A DNA stretch of 48,763 nt, from contig CASGHK010000036.1 of NCBI GenBank assembly GCA_949320185.1, positions 1 through 48,763 of the forward strand. Reading direction: 5' to 3'. Position 1 is the stretch's first letter. Every line of letters starts with the position of its first letter. Below are positions 17,521 through 25,804 of the stretch, one piece after another. The notes under the pieces are model-generated. The model did no database searches. It was given only the letters and a program-made list of their open reading frames with translations, and was not told where the DNA came from. Made by a program: the position numbers and the translations under genes. The stretch is from an uncultured Methanomicrobiales archaeon (GTDB lineage: Archaea > Halobacteriota > Methanomicrobia > Methanomicrobiales > Methanospirillaceae).

Positions 17521-18441
17521 ATGCCGTCCTCCTCTCCTTCACCCATGACCGCTCCCAAAAGGACCCTGGTCGCCATCCCCTGCTATAATGAGGGGCTTAC
17601 GATCGGCTCACTCGTCCTGAAGGCACGTCAGTATGCCTCCGAGGTCATCGTCATCGACGACGGCTCGAGCGATGACACAGCACCGATCGCCCGCCTCTCG
17701 GGGGCCACGGTGCTGGTACACGAGCGGCAGCAGGGCAAGGGGGCGGGCGTCCTGGACGCGATGCGCTTCGGCCGCGAGGGCGGCTTCGACGCGGTGGTCC
17801 TGATCGACGGCGACGGGCAGCACAACCCTGACGAGATCCCCGCCGTCGTCGCTCCCGTCCTGGACGGAAAGGCCGACCTCGTGATCGGGTCCCGTTTCCT
17901 CGGGACGCGGGCCGATGTCCCGCTCTATCGCCGTTTCGGCCAGATCGTCCTGAACATCTTCACGAATGCCTCCGCCGACTTCAAGTCCAGCGATTCGCAG
18001 TCGGGCTTCCGGGCTCTCTCGAAACACGCCCTGGAGACTGCGGCCGGTTTTGTCACCGACGGCTACAACGTCGAGTCCGACATGATCGCCTACCTCTCGG
18101 CGCGGGAGATCGCGATCACCGAGGTCCCGATCTCGGTCATCTACGAGGTGCCGCACAAGCACAAGAAGAACCCGGTCACCCACGGGCTCGGAGTGCTTGC
18201 GAACATCATCGCCCTGATCGGGGCCCGTCGACCGCTCCTATCCTTCGGGGTCCCCGGGCTCGTGCTCACAACACTCGGTCTCTTCCTCGCAACCATCGCC
18301 GCCGCCCAGTTCTCGGCCACCTCCCAGGTACCGGTCCTCTCCTCGATCATCGCGGGCCTGCTGATCGCCGCCGGCCTCCTGTTGATCGGCGCGGCGCTGG
18401 TGCTCAAGTCCCTGACTATCCTTCTCCGCCACCGGAAGTAA
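17521..18441 (+). CDS. GT2 glycosyltransferase with two C-terminal membrane helices
   Basis: A 306-residue protein. The GT-A catalytic domain comprises VAIPCYNEGLTIG (~17-29), VIVIDDGSSDDT (~42-53), QQGKGAGVLDAM and the metal/nucleotide motif VLIDGDGQHNP (~93-103). It is followed by SDSQSGFRALS and NVESDMI, characteristic of dolichyl-phosphate mannose/glucose synthase-like family 2 enzymes. Residues ~235-300 form two membrane helices. It probably moves a sugar from a nucleotide donor to a polyprenyl phosphate at the inner membrane face. It converges on the rml operon, with only ten bases between the stops, which fits a glycan role. An in-frame ATG at 17545 (MTAPKRTLV) is an equally possible start. 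Confidence 0.9.
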   Translation: MPSSSPSPMTAPKRTLVAIPCYNEGLTIGSLVLKARQYASEVIVIDDGSSDDTAPIARLSGATVLVHERQQGKGAGVLDAMRFGREGGFDAVVLIDGDGQHNPDEIPAVVAPVLDGKADLVIGSRFLGTRADVPLYRRFGQIVLNIFTNASADFKSSDSQSGFRALSKHALETAAGFVTDGYNVESDMIAYLSAREIAITEVPISVIYEVPHKHKKNPVTHGLGVLANIIALIGARRPLLSFGVPGLVLTTLGLFLATIAAAQFSATSQVPVLSSIIAGLLIAAGLLLIGAALVLKSLTILLRHRK

Positions 18442-18451
18442 AAAGGGGTTG

Positions 18452-19588
18452 TTAACGAAGGCCGCGCCAGATCTCGAGGGCGCGGCTCTCGACCAGATCG
18501 ATGTCGTCCCGCGTGATCGTCCCGTTTGATGGCACCGGCCGGATCAGCCGGGCGCCGTCGAGGAGGCCGATCGGGACGTGATCCGGGTGGTCGGCAGTCC
18601 TTATCGCGACACCACGCACGTCGAACGATCCCATCGGGTGCCGGAGCACCTCGCCCTCGGCGAGGTCGCGCTTCGCGACGCCGATCACCTGGACCGTCGG
18701 GGAGGTCCCGTTGTTGAGGAGCGGCGGCCTCTCTTCGATCGCCCGGCGAACTGTCTTCGCGACCTCCAGGTGACAGAGGTGGTAGTTGCGCAGGAGGGTG
18801 TAGTACGGCCCGTCGCCCATCTTGTAGTAACGGAGGTAGGGCTGCATCTCCTCTTCATGCCGTCCCGTTAAAAAGACGCCCGCCGGCGCCCCCTGGACGC
18901 CGAGCAGGTAGTCCGAGATGGGTGTCTTCCGCTTCTCGGCCAGCTCCGCGAGCGCTGCCCCACCGGAGGCGACGTCTACCGCTGTCGGGCCGAGCAGCCC
19001 GTCCTGGACGATCGTTGCCCCGAGGCCGTTCGCAACGAGCGCCTGCTCGATCTGGACTTTGGTACCGTCCGTAAACGCGGTCGTCTTGTCCAGACTGATC
19101 CCCTGGATCCCCGACCAGTAGCGCATCTCCTCCGGAGTCGGATGGTGGTTCAGAAATCCCTTCAGGTTGCCGTAGACAAGGGGGGAAAAGCCCATCGCGA
19201 GCGCCTCCTCCCGGAGGGCCGCGAGGCAGCCCGGCTGATCTCCCTCAGCCTCGGAGAGGTACCCGCGCCGGGCAAAGAACGAGCCGACCGTCACCTGGAG
19301 CTCGGCGTCCATCGTGACCACCGGGAGCGAGGCTTCGATCGCCGCCTCAACCGGCTCCGTCGCCCGCACCGGGTCGCCCGAGGCGACGACGACGAGGTCG
19401 GCGCCCTCGACCAGCTCGTCGATGGAGGTGGTGAGAAGTGATTGCTTCGGGTAGTCCGTCCGCGTTTCGGGTGACGAATGGGTAAAGACCTTCGTCACCG
19501 CAAGGTCGTCGGTCTGGGCAAAGGCGTAGAGAATCCCCTTCGCGATGTAGCCGGTTCCGATGATCCCGATGCGCGTGACATGGGTCAC
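18452..19588 (-). CDS. homoserine dehydrogenase-like NAD(P) oxidoreductase with SAF domain
   Basis: A 378-residue protein. The N-terminus is a Rossmann fold (IGIIGTGYIAKGI) followed by VVVASGDPV and VVTMDAELQVTVG. A middle domain contains GNLKGFLNHHPTPEEM and TSFTDGTK-like residues. The C-terminal ~90 residues (IGVAKRDLAEGEVL...GSFDVRGVAI) are an SAF domain. This arrangement matches the predicted homoserine dehydrogenase group with SAF tail (COG4091 type), often found in polysaccharide clusters. The exact substrate is unknown; a sugar or small-molecule dehydrogenase acting beside dTDP-rhamnose synthesis is inferred. Its ATG overlaps the rmlA stop (ATGA), so it is the last gene of rmlC-B-D-A. 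Confidence 0.85.
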   Translation of the reverse strand: MTHVTRIGIIGTGYIAKGILYAFAQTDDLAVTKVFTHSSPETRTDYPKQSLLTTSIDELVEGADLVVVASGDPVRATEPVEAAIEASLPVVTMDAELQVTVGSFFARRGYLSEAEGDQPGCLAALREEALAMGFSPLVYGNLKGFLNHHPTPEEMRYWSGIQGISLDKTTAFTDGTKVQIEQALVANGLGATIVQDGLLGPTAVDVASGGAALAELAEKRKTPISDYLLGVQGAPAGVFLTGRHEEEMQPYLRYYKMGDGPYYTLLRNYHLCHLEVAKTVRRAIEERPPLLNNGTSPTVQVIGVAKRDLAEGEVLRHPMGSFDVRGVAIRTADHPDHVPIGLLDGARLIRPVPSNGTITRDDIDLVESRALEIWRGLR

Positions 19589-20316
19589 GGCTGCTCGCCT
19601 CCATGTCGTGCCTTGCGGTACTGCTGGACCATGACGCCGGCCCGGATCAGCGAGTCGAACGTCCCGGCGTCGGACCAGAAGCCGTTGAGGACCGAGAACT
19701 GCATCTCACCGCGCCGGATATAGGCGTTGTTCACGTCCGTGATCTCGAGTTCGCCGCGCCCCGAGGGGACGAGGGTCTGAATGATCTCGAAGACCCTGGC
19801 ATCGTAGAGGTAGCAGCCGGTCACCGCGAGGTTCGACTTCGGTTGCGCCGGTTTCTCCTCGATCCCGATCACGCGGTCTCCCTCGACCTGTGCCACGCCG
19901 AACCGGTTCGCGTCAGGGACCTCTTTTAAGAAGATCTTGCCGCCCGAACGGAAGTCCTGGATGTCGTCGCGGAACGAGTCCTCGAAGATGTTGTCGCCGA
20001 GGATTACGACCACGGGCTCATCGCCCGCCCAGCGGTGGGCCAGGCCCAGCGCCTGGGCGATCCCGCCGGCAGCGTCCTGTATCTCGTAGGTCAATCTGAC
20101 GCCGTACGCCGAGCCCGATCCAAGCAGCTCGAGAAAGTGGCCCGCGTGCCCCCGTCCCGAGACGATCATGATCTCCTGGACGCCGGCCTCGATCAGCTTC
20201 TCAAGGGGGTAGAAGACCATGGGCCGGTCGTAGACCGGCAGAAGATGCTTGTTCGTGACCTTGGTCAACGGCAGGAGGCGAGAGCCGGTGCCGCCGGCAA
20301 GGATGACACCCTTCAT
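19585..20316 (-). CDS. rmlA: glucose-1-phosphate thymidylyltransferase
   Basis: A 243-residue nucleotidyltransferase: MKGVILAGGTGSRLLPLT with the signature loop, NKHLLPVYDRPMVFYPLEKL, ILGDNIFED (metal Asp), EEKPAQPKSNLAVTG and GELEITDVNNAYI. It makes dTDP-glucose from dTTP and glucose-1-phosphate, the first step of dTDP-rhamnose synthesis. Length fits the short RmlA class without the long C-terminal extension. The ATG at 20316 has AGGTGATC directly upstream and overlaps the rmlD stop by four bases (ATGA). The reading frame stays open far upstream, but that part is antisense-like and lies inside rmlD, so it is not used. Confidence 0.95.
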   Translation of the reverse strand: MKGVILAGGTGSRLLPLTKVTNKHLLPVYDRPMVFYPLEKLIEAGVQEIMIVSGRGHAGHFLELLGSGSAYGVRLTYEIQDAAGGIAQALGLAHRWAGDEPVVVILGDNIFEDSFRDDIQDFRSGGKIFLKEVPDANRFGVAQVEGDRVIGIEEKPAQPKSNLAVTGCYLYDARVFEIIQTLVPSGRGELEITDVNNAYIRRGEMQFSVLNGFWSDAGTFDSLIRAGVMVQQYRKARHGGEQP

Positions 20317-21134
20317 CTGATCACCTGTTCGTCTTCGGAGCGTATATACTCTGAGAGGGCCTCCTGCCACGAACGCATCGGCCGGAGGCGCGTGTTCAGG
20401 AGGGCCGAGCAGCGAGGCCGAAGCGCCCGCCGACGGCACTCTCCGCCGGCCACCGGTGACGCGTTCGGGATGAGTGCCCGGGCGAACCCGTACCACGAGA
20501 CCGTGCCCTCGTTCACCAGGTGGTAGGTGCCACACGGGGCCCATTCCACCTCGGGCAGGCGCGAAGCGAGCTCGGGGATGTAGGTGAACCTGGACCACTC
20601 GTCCCGGATCACGGGGACATACGGCTTGACGAGCGAGCGGGTCCGCATCTGGCTCGCGAAGTCGTTCTCTCCCGGCCCGAAGAGCCGGCTCGTCCGAACG
20701 ATCCGCCAGTCCCCGCCGGCCGACCGGACGCGCATCTCTCCGAGGGCCTTGGACCGGCCGTAGGTGTTGACCGGATCCGGCGGGTCGAACTCGGAATAGC
20801 CCTTCCGGTCTCCGGCAAAGACATAATCCGTCGAGATATGGATCAGCGTCGCCCCACACCGAGCGCAGGCAGACGCCACCGTGCCTGCCGCATGGCCGTT
20901 CACCGCCATCGAGCGCTCCGGCTCTACCTCGCAGGCGTCCACGTCGGTGAGCGCGGCGCAGTTGTAGACGAGGCGAGGGCCGATCCCCTCGATCGCCGTC
21001 CTGACGGCGTCCTCGTCGGTCAGCTCCAACTCGTGGCCGACCCGGGTAGCCCGTGGGTAGACCTTCGCGAGGGCCCTCCCGAGCCGACCTGTCGCTCCGA
21101 GGATCAGGACCGGTCCTTCAGGGGACGCCACCAT
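20313..21134 (-). CDS. rmlD: dTDP-4-dehydrorhamnose reductase
   Basis: A 273-residue short-chain dehydrogenase of the RmlD type: VLILGATGRLGRAL (NADPH loop), VYNCAALTDVDACE, VNGHAAGTVA, HISTDYVFAGDRKGYSE, VNTYGRSKALGE (catalytic Tyr-x3-Lys), FGPGENDF and THYLVNEG-like HLVNEGTVSWYGFA. It reduces dTDP-4-keto-rhamnose to dTDP-L-rhamnose, the last step. The ATG at 21134 overlaps the 3' end of rmlB by 31 bases; an internal GTG/ATG choice would shorten the overlap, but this start leaves the cofactor loop with a normal short N-terminus. Its stop overlaps rmlA (ATGA). The C-terminal Arg-rich stretch (ECRRRALRPRCSALLN) replaces the usual 'A.RP....LDT' text but keeps its outline. Confidence 0.93.
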   Translation of the reverse strand: MVASPEGPVLILGATGRLGRALAKVYPRATRVGHELELTDEDAVRTAIEGIGPRLVYNCAALTDVDACEVEPERSMAVNGHAAGTVASACARCGATLIHISTDYVFAGDRKGYSEFDPPDPVNTYGRSKALGEMRVRSAGGDWRIVRTSRLFGPGENDFASQMRTRSLVKPYVPVIRDEWSRFTYIPELASRLPEVEWAPCGTYHLVNEGTVSWYGFARALIPNASPVAGGECRRRALRPRCSALLNTRLRPMRSWQEALSEYIRSEDEQVIR

Positions 21135-22066
21135 GCCTCGTTGGCCCGGTACCACTCGACCGTCTCGCCGAGTGCCTGCTCGAACGTGAACCCGGGGGTC
21201 CACCCGAGCCCCCTGAGCTTGCTACAGTCGATCGCGTAGCGGAAGTCGTGCCCCTTCCGGTCCGCGACATGCTCCACCCACGAGTCGTCCCGATCGAGAA
21301 GGGCGAGGAGGGTGGCGGTGATCTCCAGGTTGGTCTTCTCAATACCCGAGCCGATGTTGTAGACCTCGCCGGGCGTCCCGTGCCCGAGCACGAAGTCCAC
21401 GGCGCGGCAGTGGTCAATGACGTAGATCCACTCGCGCACGTTCGTGCCGCTACCGTACACGGGAACCCTCTTCCCTTCCAGGAGGTGGGTGACGAAGAGC
21501 GGGATCAGCTTCTCGGGGAACTGGTATGGCCCGTAGTTGTTCGAGCAGCGCGTGACCACGACGGGCAGGTCGTGGGTGGTGTGGTAGGCGAGCGCAAGGA
21601 GGTCGGACGCGGCCTTCGAGGCCGAGTACGGGGACGATGGCCTGAGGGGGTCGTTCTCGGTAAATGCCCCCTCGGGGATCGATCCGTAGACCTCGTCGGT
21701 CGAGACGTGGACGAACCGGTCAACGCCCGCCCTTCGTGCCGCCTCGAGAAGCGTGAAAGTGCCCTGGACGTTGGTCGAGACGAACGCCCCAGGGTCCGCG
21801 ATTGACCGGTCCACATGGCTCTCGGCAGCGAAGTGGACGACCACGTCGACCTCTTCCATCAGCCGGCCGACGAGGGCCGCGTCGCGGATGTCGCCTCGAA
21901 CGAACCGGTACCTGGGGTCGTTGGCGACGTCGGCGAGGTTCTTCGGGTTGCCCGCGTAGGTGAGCAGGTCCAGGTTGACAATCGAGCGCTCGGGGTGGCG
22001 GGCGAGCTGGTCGATGACGAAGTTCGCCCCGATGAACCCGCACCCGCCGGTGACGAGGAGCCGCAT
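21104..22066 (-). CDS. rmlB: dTDP-glucose 4,6-dehydratase
   Basis: A 320-residue extended short-chain dehydrogenase: MRLLVTGGCGFIGANFV (NAD loop), NLDLLTYAGNPKNL, FAAESHVDRSI, HVSTDEVYGSI (catalytic Thr-Asp-Glu), YSASKAASDLL (Tyr-x3-Lys), RCSNNYGPYQFPEKLIPLF and YGSGTNVREWIYVIDHC. These are diagnostic for RmlB, which dehydrates dTDP-glucose to the 4-keto-6-deoxy sugar using bound NAD. The ATG at 22066 lies four bases after the rmlC stop, with GGTGA inside the rmlC end serving as ribosome-binding site. Upstream in-frame codons are Ser/Thr/Arg-rich and antisense-like, so they are excluded. Confidence 0.96.
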   Translation of the reverse strand: MRLLVTGGCGFIGANFVIDQLARHPERSIVNLDLLTYAGNPKNLADVANDPRYRFVRGDIRDAALVGRLMEEVDVVVHFAAESHVDRSIADPGAFVSTNVQGTFTLLEAARRAGVDRFVHVSTDEVYGSIPEGAFTENDPLRPSSPYSASKAASDLLALAYHTTHDLPVVVTRCSNNYGPYQFPEKLIPLFVTHLLEGKRVPVYGSGTNVREWIYVIDHCRAVDFVLGHGTPGEVYNIGSGIEKTNLEITATLLALLDRDDSWVEHVADRKGHDFRYAIDCSKLRGLGWTPGFTFEQALGETVEWYRANEAWWRPLKDRS

Positions 22067-22070
22067 CGTC

Positions 22071-22571
22071 TCACCCGTGCCGGAGGCCCGGCAGGAGGCC
22101 CCAGTCGTAAGGGATCTCGGAGGTGTCGGGCGGGAGCCGGAACTCGTCGGGCTCCTCCCGGTTGTAGGGCAGGTTCGGGACCGAGACGAAGAACGCCGTC
22201 TCGTTCCCGATCGCCTTGAACCCGTGGTAGACACCGGGCGGCACCGTGATCAGCGCGGGGTTCTTCTCGCCGATGAAGACCTCCATAACCACCCCGTGCG
22301 TCGGGGAGTCGGTGCGGGCATCGTAGAGTGCGACCTTCATCATGCCGGAGACACAGGTGAAGTTGTCGGTCTGCTTCTTGTGATAGTGCCACGCCTTGAC
22401 CACATTCGGATAGGCCGTCGTCATGTAGACCTGGCCGAAGGCGGAGAAGTGCGGGTCGTCCGAGCGGAGGATCTCCATCAGCCAGCCACGCTCGTCGGGG
22501 ATCACCCGGAGCGGAGTGACCAGGACGCCGTCGATCGTCGTGCCCATGGGATAAGGTTCGTCTCCGCGCAT
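22071..22571 (-). CDS. rmlC: dTDP-4-dehydrorhamnose 3,5-epimerase
   Basis: A 166-residue cupin epimerase: GVLVTPLRVIPDERGWLMEI, FGQVYMTTAYPNVVKAWHYH (catalytic His), QTDNFTCVSGMMKVALYD, VPPGVYHGFKAIG and SVPNLPYNREEPDE. It epimerises C3 and C5 of dTDP-4-keto-6-deoxyglucose. It heads the operon rmlC-B-D-A-oxidoreductase. A TATA-like element (22593-22599) is centred 25 bases before the ATG at 22571, which fits a leaderless transcript. A second in-frame ATG at 22547 would need a ribosome-binding site and has only GGAG 17 bases away. The histidine-rich cupin core and cluster context make the assignment firm. Confidence 0.93.
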   Translation of the reverse strand: MRGDEPYPMGTTIDGVLVTPLRVIPDERGWLMEILRSDDPHFSAFGQVYMTTAYPNVVKAWHYHKKQTDNFTCVSGMMKVALYDARTDSPTHGVVMEVFIGEKNPALITVPPGVYHGFKAIGNETAFFVSVPNLPYNREEPDEFRLPPDTSEIPYDWGLLPGLRHG

Positions 22572-22591
22572 AATAAGGCCCGATCCCTACC

Positions 22592-22600
22592 TTTTTATGT
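22592..22600. promoter_or_regulatory. shared TATA-like element between rmlC and cimA
   Basis: CCTTTTTATG (plus) / CATAAAAAGG (minus) is the only strong A/T element between the divergent genes. It lies 25 bases from the rmlC ATG, and about 26 bases from an ATG at 22622 on the plus strand that opens a 13-codon frame overlapping the cimA start. Confidence 0.45.
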
Positions 22601-22640
22601 CGCGCCGTCCGACCAGTCTGCATGGACTCTACCTCCGTAA

Positions 22641-24134
22641 GTGAGGGCTTTATTCGCCGGTAAACTGCGCTTTTTTGACACGACACTCCGCGACGGCGAA
22701 CAGACGCCCGGGGTGTCTCTTGGACCCGCCCAGAAACTCCAGATCGCCCATATGCTCGCCGACGTCGGCGTCGACGTGATCGAAGCCGGCTCGGCTGCCG
22801 CATCGGCGGGTGAGCGGGACGCGATCCGCCTCCTCGCGGACGCCGGCCTTGGTTGCGAGGTCTGCTGCTATGTACGGGCCCTCCCGGTCGACATCGACTG
22901 GGCGGCGGACTCCGGCGCCGACTCGGTCCACCTTGTGGTCCCGGTCTCCGACCTGCACATCGAGAAGAAGCTCCGGAAAGACCGCGACGCGGTCCGCCAG
23001 ATGGCATTTGACGCGGTGGAGTACGCGAAGGAGCGCGGTCTTGTGGTCGAGCTCTCGGGCGAGGACGCCTCACGGGCCGACCAGTCCTTCGTCGCCGACC
23101 TCTTCGCCGGGGGGGTCGAACGGGGGGCGGACCGGCTCTGCTTCTGCGACACGGTCGGCCTTCTCACCCCCGAGCGGGCCGCCGTCGTGGTCCCGCCGCT
23201 CGCAGCAATCGCCCCCCTCTCGATCCACTGCCACGATGACCTCGGGTTCGCTCTCGCGACCACGGTCGCCGCCCTGAAGGCGGGGGCGACCTCGGCCCAC
23301 TCGACCGTGAACGGCATCGGCGAACGGGCGGGGAACACCGCCTTCGAGGCCCTGGTGATGGCCCTGGAGCGGCTCTACGGCTATCGCACTGGCATCGAGA
23401 CGCGGCGGCTGTATGCCCTCTCGGCCCTTGTCTCGCGCCTGACGAAGGTACCGCTCGCGACCCAGGCCCCTGTCTCGGGCGAGATGGCCTTCACCCACGA
23501 ATCGGGGATCCACGCCCACGGGGTCCTTCGCGAGGCCTCGACCTACGAGGCGCTCCCACCCGAGCTGGTCGGCCGGACGCGCCGGATCCTGCTCGGCAAG
23601 CACACGGGCTCGGCGGCCGTCGAGGCGGCCCTCGCCGAACGGGGCTACTACCCGGACCCTCCCCGTCTCGCCGAGATCGTCCGACGGATCAAGGCGCTCG
23701 GCGACGAGGGCAAGCGCGTCACCGACGCGGACCTGCTCGCGATCGCCGAGGCGGTCCTCGCGATCGAGTGCGCACCCGTCCTCTCGCTCCGGCAGTACAC
23801 GGTCGTCTCGGGCTCGAACGCGATCCCGACGGCATCCGTCACCATACAGATGAATGGCCAGGAGCACACCAGCGCCGCCACCGGGACGGGCCCCGTCGAT
23901 GCCGCGGTCGAGGCCCTCCGCCGATCGATCGCCGGGGTCGGGGAGATCGAGCTCCTGGAGTACCACGTGGACGCAATCTCGGGCGGGACCGATGCGCTCG
24001 TGGATGTAACGGTTAAGATGGCGAAGGACGGAAAGATGATCACGAGCCGGGGTGCCCGGACCGACATCATCACAGCCTCTGTCGAGGCTGTCGTCGCGGG
24101 CATGAACCGGCTCCTCAGGGATACGGAGACATGA
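22641..24134 (+). CDS. cimA: (R)-citramalate synthase (2-isopropylmalate synthase family)
   Basis: A 497-residue Claisen-condensing enzyme: FFDTTLRDGEQTPG (metal and catalytic Arg-Asp), DVIEAGSA, YVRALPVDID, DSVHLVVPVS, VELSGEDASRAD, HCHDDLGFALAT (metal His pair), STVNGIGERAGN and HESGIHAHGV, then a C-terminal regulatory alpha/beta domain (~370-497). The 'IEAGSA...GER', 'VRALPVDID' and 'DSVHLVVP' wording is that of methanogen CimA rather than LeuA. CimA joins acetyl-CoA and pyruvate to make citramalate for threonine-independent isoleucine synthesis. The start is GTG 22641; no ATG fits. Its last codons overlap ilvB by four bases. A LeuA role cannot be excluded without assay. Confidence 0.88.
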   Translation: MRALFAGKLRFFDTTLRDGEQTPGVSLGPAQKLQIAHMLADVGVDVIEAGSAAASAGERDAIRLLADAGLGCEVCCYVRALPVDIDWAADSGADSVHLVVPVSDLHIEKKLRKDRDAVRQMAFDAVEYAKERGLVVELSGEDASRADQSFVADLFAGGVERGADRLCFCDTVGLLTPERAAVVVPPLAAIAPLSIHCHDDLGFALATTVAALKAGATSAHSTVNGIGERAGNTAFEALVMALERLYGYRTGIETRRLYALSALVSRLTKVPLATQAPVSGEMAFTHESGIHAHGVLREASTYEALPPELVGRTRRILLGKHTGSAAVEAALAERGYYPDPPRLAEIVRRIKALGDEGKRVTDADLLAIAEAVLAIECAPVLSLRQYTVVSGSNAIPTASVTIQMNGQEHTSAATGTGPVDAAVEALRRSIAGVGEIELLEYHVDAISGGTDALVDVTVKMAKDGKMITSRGARTDIITASVEAVVAGMNRLLRDTET

Positions 24135-25804
24135 AGACCGGTGCCAAGGTGCTGATAGAGGGCCTGCTCCGCCAGGGGACGAAGACGATCTTCGGCTACC
24201 CCGGTGGAGTGGTCCTGCCCATCTACGACGTGCTCTACGACTCTCCACTCCAGCACATCCTGGTCAGGCACGAGCAGGCCGCCGCCCACGCGGCGGACGG
24301 CTACGCCCGGGCCTCGGGCCGTGTCGGGGTCTGCCTCGCCACCTCCGGGCCCGGTGCCTGCAACCTGGTCACCGGGATCGCGACCGCCTATATGGACTCG
24401 ATCCCGGTGGTCGCCCTGACAGGCCAGGTCCCGACCAGCCTCCTCGGAAACGACGCGTTCCAGGAGTCGGACATCCACGGGATCACGATGCCGATCACCA
24501 AACACAATTACCTGGTCACCCGCGCGGAGGACCTGCCGCAGGTGATCGCGGAGGCGTTCTATATCGCCTCGACCGGCCGCCCGGGTCCAGTGCTGATCGA
24601 CCTGCCGAAGGACGTCTCGACGGGGGAGGTTCCCGACGAGATCGAGTTCCCGACGAGCGTGAACCTGCGCGGGTACCAGCCGACGGTGAAGGGACACCCC
24701 CGGCAGATCGAGCGGGCGGCTGAGCTCCTGACGAAGGCGGAGCGTCCCCTGCTGTATGTCGGTGGCGGTACCATCCTCTCGGGGGCGGAGCAGGAACTCC
24801 TCGCTCTCGCCGAGCGACTCGGCGCCCCCGTCACCACCACCCTGATGGGCCTCGGGGCGATCTGTGGAGACCACCCGCTCAACCTCGGGATGCTCGGGAT
24901 GCACGGCACCGCGTACGCCAACTACGCCGTGACCGAGTGCGACCTCCTTGTCGCGATCGGGGCCCGGTTCGACGACCGGGTGACCGGCCGGATCGAGACC
25001 TTCGCCCCGAACGCGCAGGTGATCCATATCGATGTCGACCCGGCCGAGATCGGCAAGAACAAGTCGGTCGACGTCCCGATCGTCGGCGACGTCAGGCACG
25101 TCCTCGCGCAACTGATCTCCCGCCTGCCTGCCGGTTCGAAGACCGGTCCGTGGCTCGCGCGGATAGACCAGTGGAGAGCGATCCACCCGCTCACGATTCG
25201 GGATGACGGCCTCCTCCACCCGCAGTACGTGGTCCGGACGCTCTCGGAGCTCCTGGACGGCGAGGGTGTCATCGTCTCCGAGGTCGGCCAGAACCAGATG
25301 TGGGCGGCGCAACACTTCTGCTTCAAAAAGCCCCGGTCCTGGATCACCTCGGGGGGCCTCGGCACGATGGGATACGGCCTTCCGGCCGCGATGGGCGCCT
25401 GCTTCGCCCGCCCCGGCGAACAGGTCGTTCTGATCGCCGGGGACGGGTCCCTCCAGATGAATATCCAGGAGTTCGGGACGATCGCGCAGTACCGTATCCC
25501 GGTCAAGGTCGTGGTGCTGAACAATGGGTTCCTGGGAATGGTCCGGCAATGGCAGGAGCTCTTCTACGAGCACCGCTACGCCTACACCGAGCTCCCGCCG
25601 GTCAACTTCGTCGGGATCGCCCGGGCGTACGGGATCGACGGCATGGTCGTGGAGGAGTGTGGCGAGGTGAGGGAAGCCCTCCGTACCGCGATCGCGCACG
25701 ACGGGCCGTTCGTCGTTGACGTCCACGTGGAGCGCGAGGAGAATGTCTTCCCGATGGTACCAGCGGGCGCTGCGATCAACGAGATGATCGGGAGCCGGCT
25801 ATGA
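24131..25804 (+). CDS. ilvB: acetolactate synthase, large (catalytic) subunit
   Basis: A 557-residue thiamine diphosphate enzyme. Motifs in order: TIFGYPGGVVLPIYD, RHEQAAAHAADGYAR (catalytic Glu near residue 46), ATSGPGACNLVTGIA, VALTGQVPTSLLG with DAFQESDI, the central FAD-type domain (LVAIGARFDDRVTGR, HIDVDPAEIGKN), and the thiamine motif GDGSLQMNIQEFGT...VVLNN. It condenses two pyruvates to acetolactate (valine/leucine) or pyruvate with 2-oxobutyrate (isoleucine). Its ATG overlaps the cimA stop (ATGA) and its stop overlaps ilvN (ATGA), so the three are translated as one coupled unit. Length and all cofactor residues are normal. Confidence 0.96.
   Translation: MKTGAKVLIEGLLRQGTKTIFGYPGGVVLPIYDVLYDSPLQHILVRHEQAAAHAADGYARASGRVGVCLATSGPGACNLVTGIATAYMDSIPVVALTGQVPTSLLGNDAFQESDIHGITMPITKHNYLVTRAEDLPQVIAEAFYIASTGRPGPVLIDLPKDVSTGEVPDEIEFPTSVNLRGYQPTVKGHPRQIERAAELLTKAERPLLYVGGGTILSGAEQELLALAERLGAPVTTTLMGLGAICGDHPLNLGMLGMHGTAYANYAVTECDLLVAIGARFDDRVTGRIETFAPNAQVIHIDVDPAEIGKNKSVDVPIVGDVRHVLAQLISRLPAGSKTGPWLARIDQWRAIHPLTIRDDGLLHPQYVVRTLSELLDGEGVIVSEVGQNQMWAAQHFCFKKPRSWITSGGLGTMGYGLPAAMGACFARPGEQVVLIAGDGSLQMNIQEFGTIAQYRIPVKVVVLNNGFLGMVRQWQELFYEHRYAYTELPPVNFVGIARAYGIDGMVVEECGEVREALRTAIAHDGPFVVDVHVEREENVFPMVPAGAAINEMIGSRL

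Noticed and set aside
23648-25726. 692-codon open frame on the minus strand opposite cimA/ilvB
   Set aside because: Antisense to well-supported genes in high-G+C DNA; no motif, no start signals.
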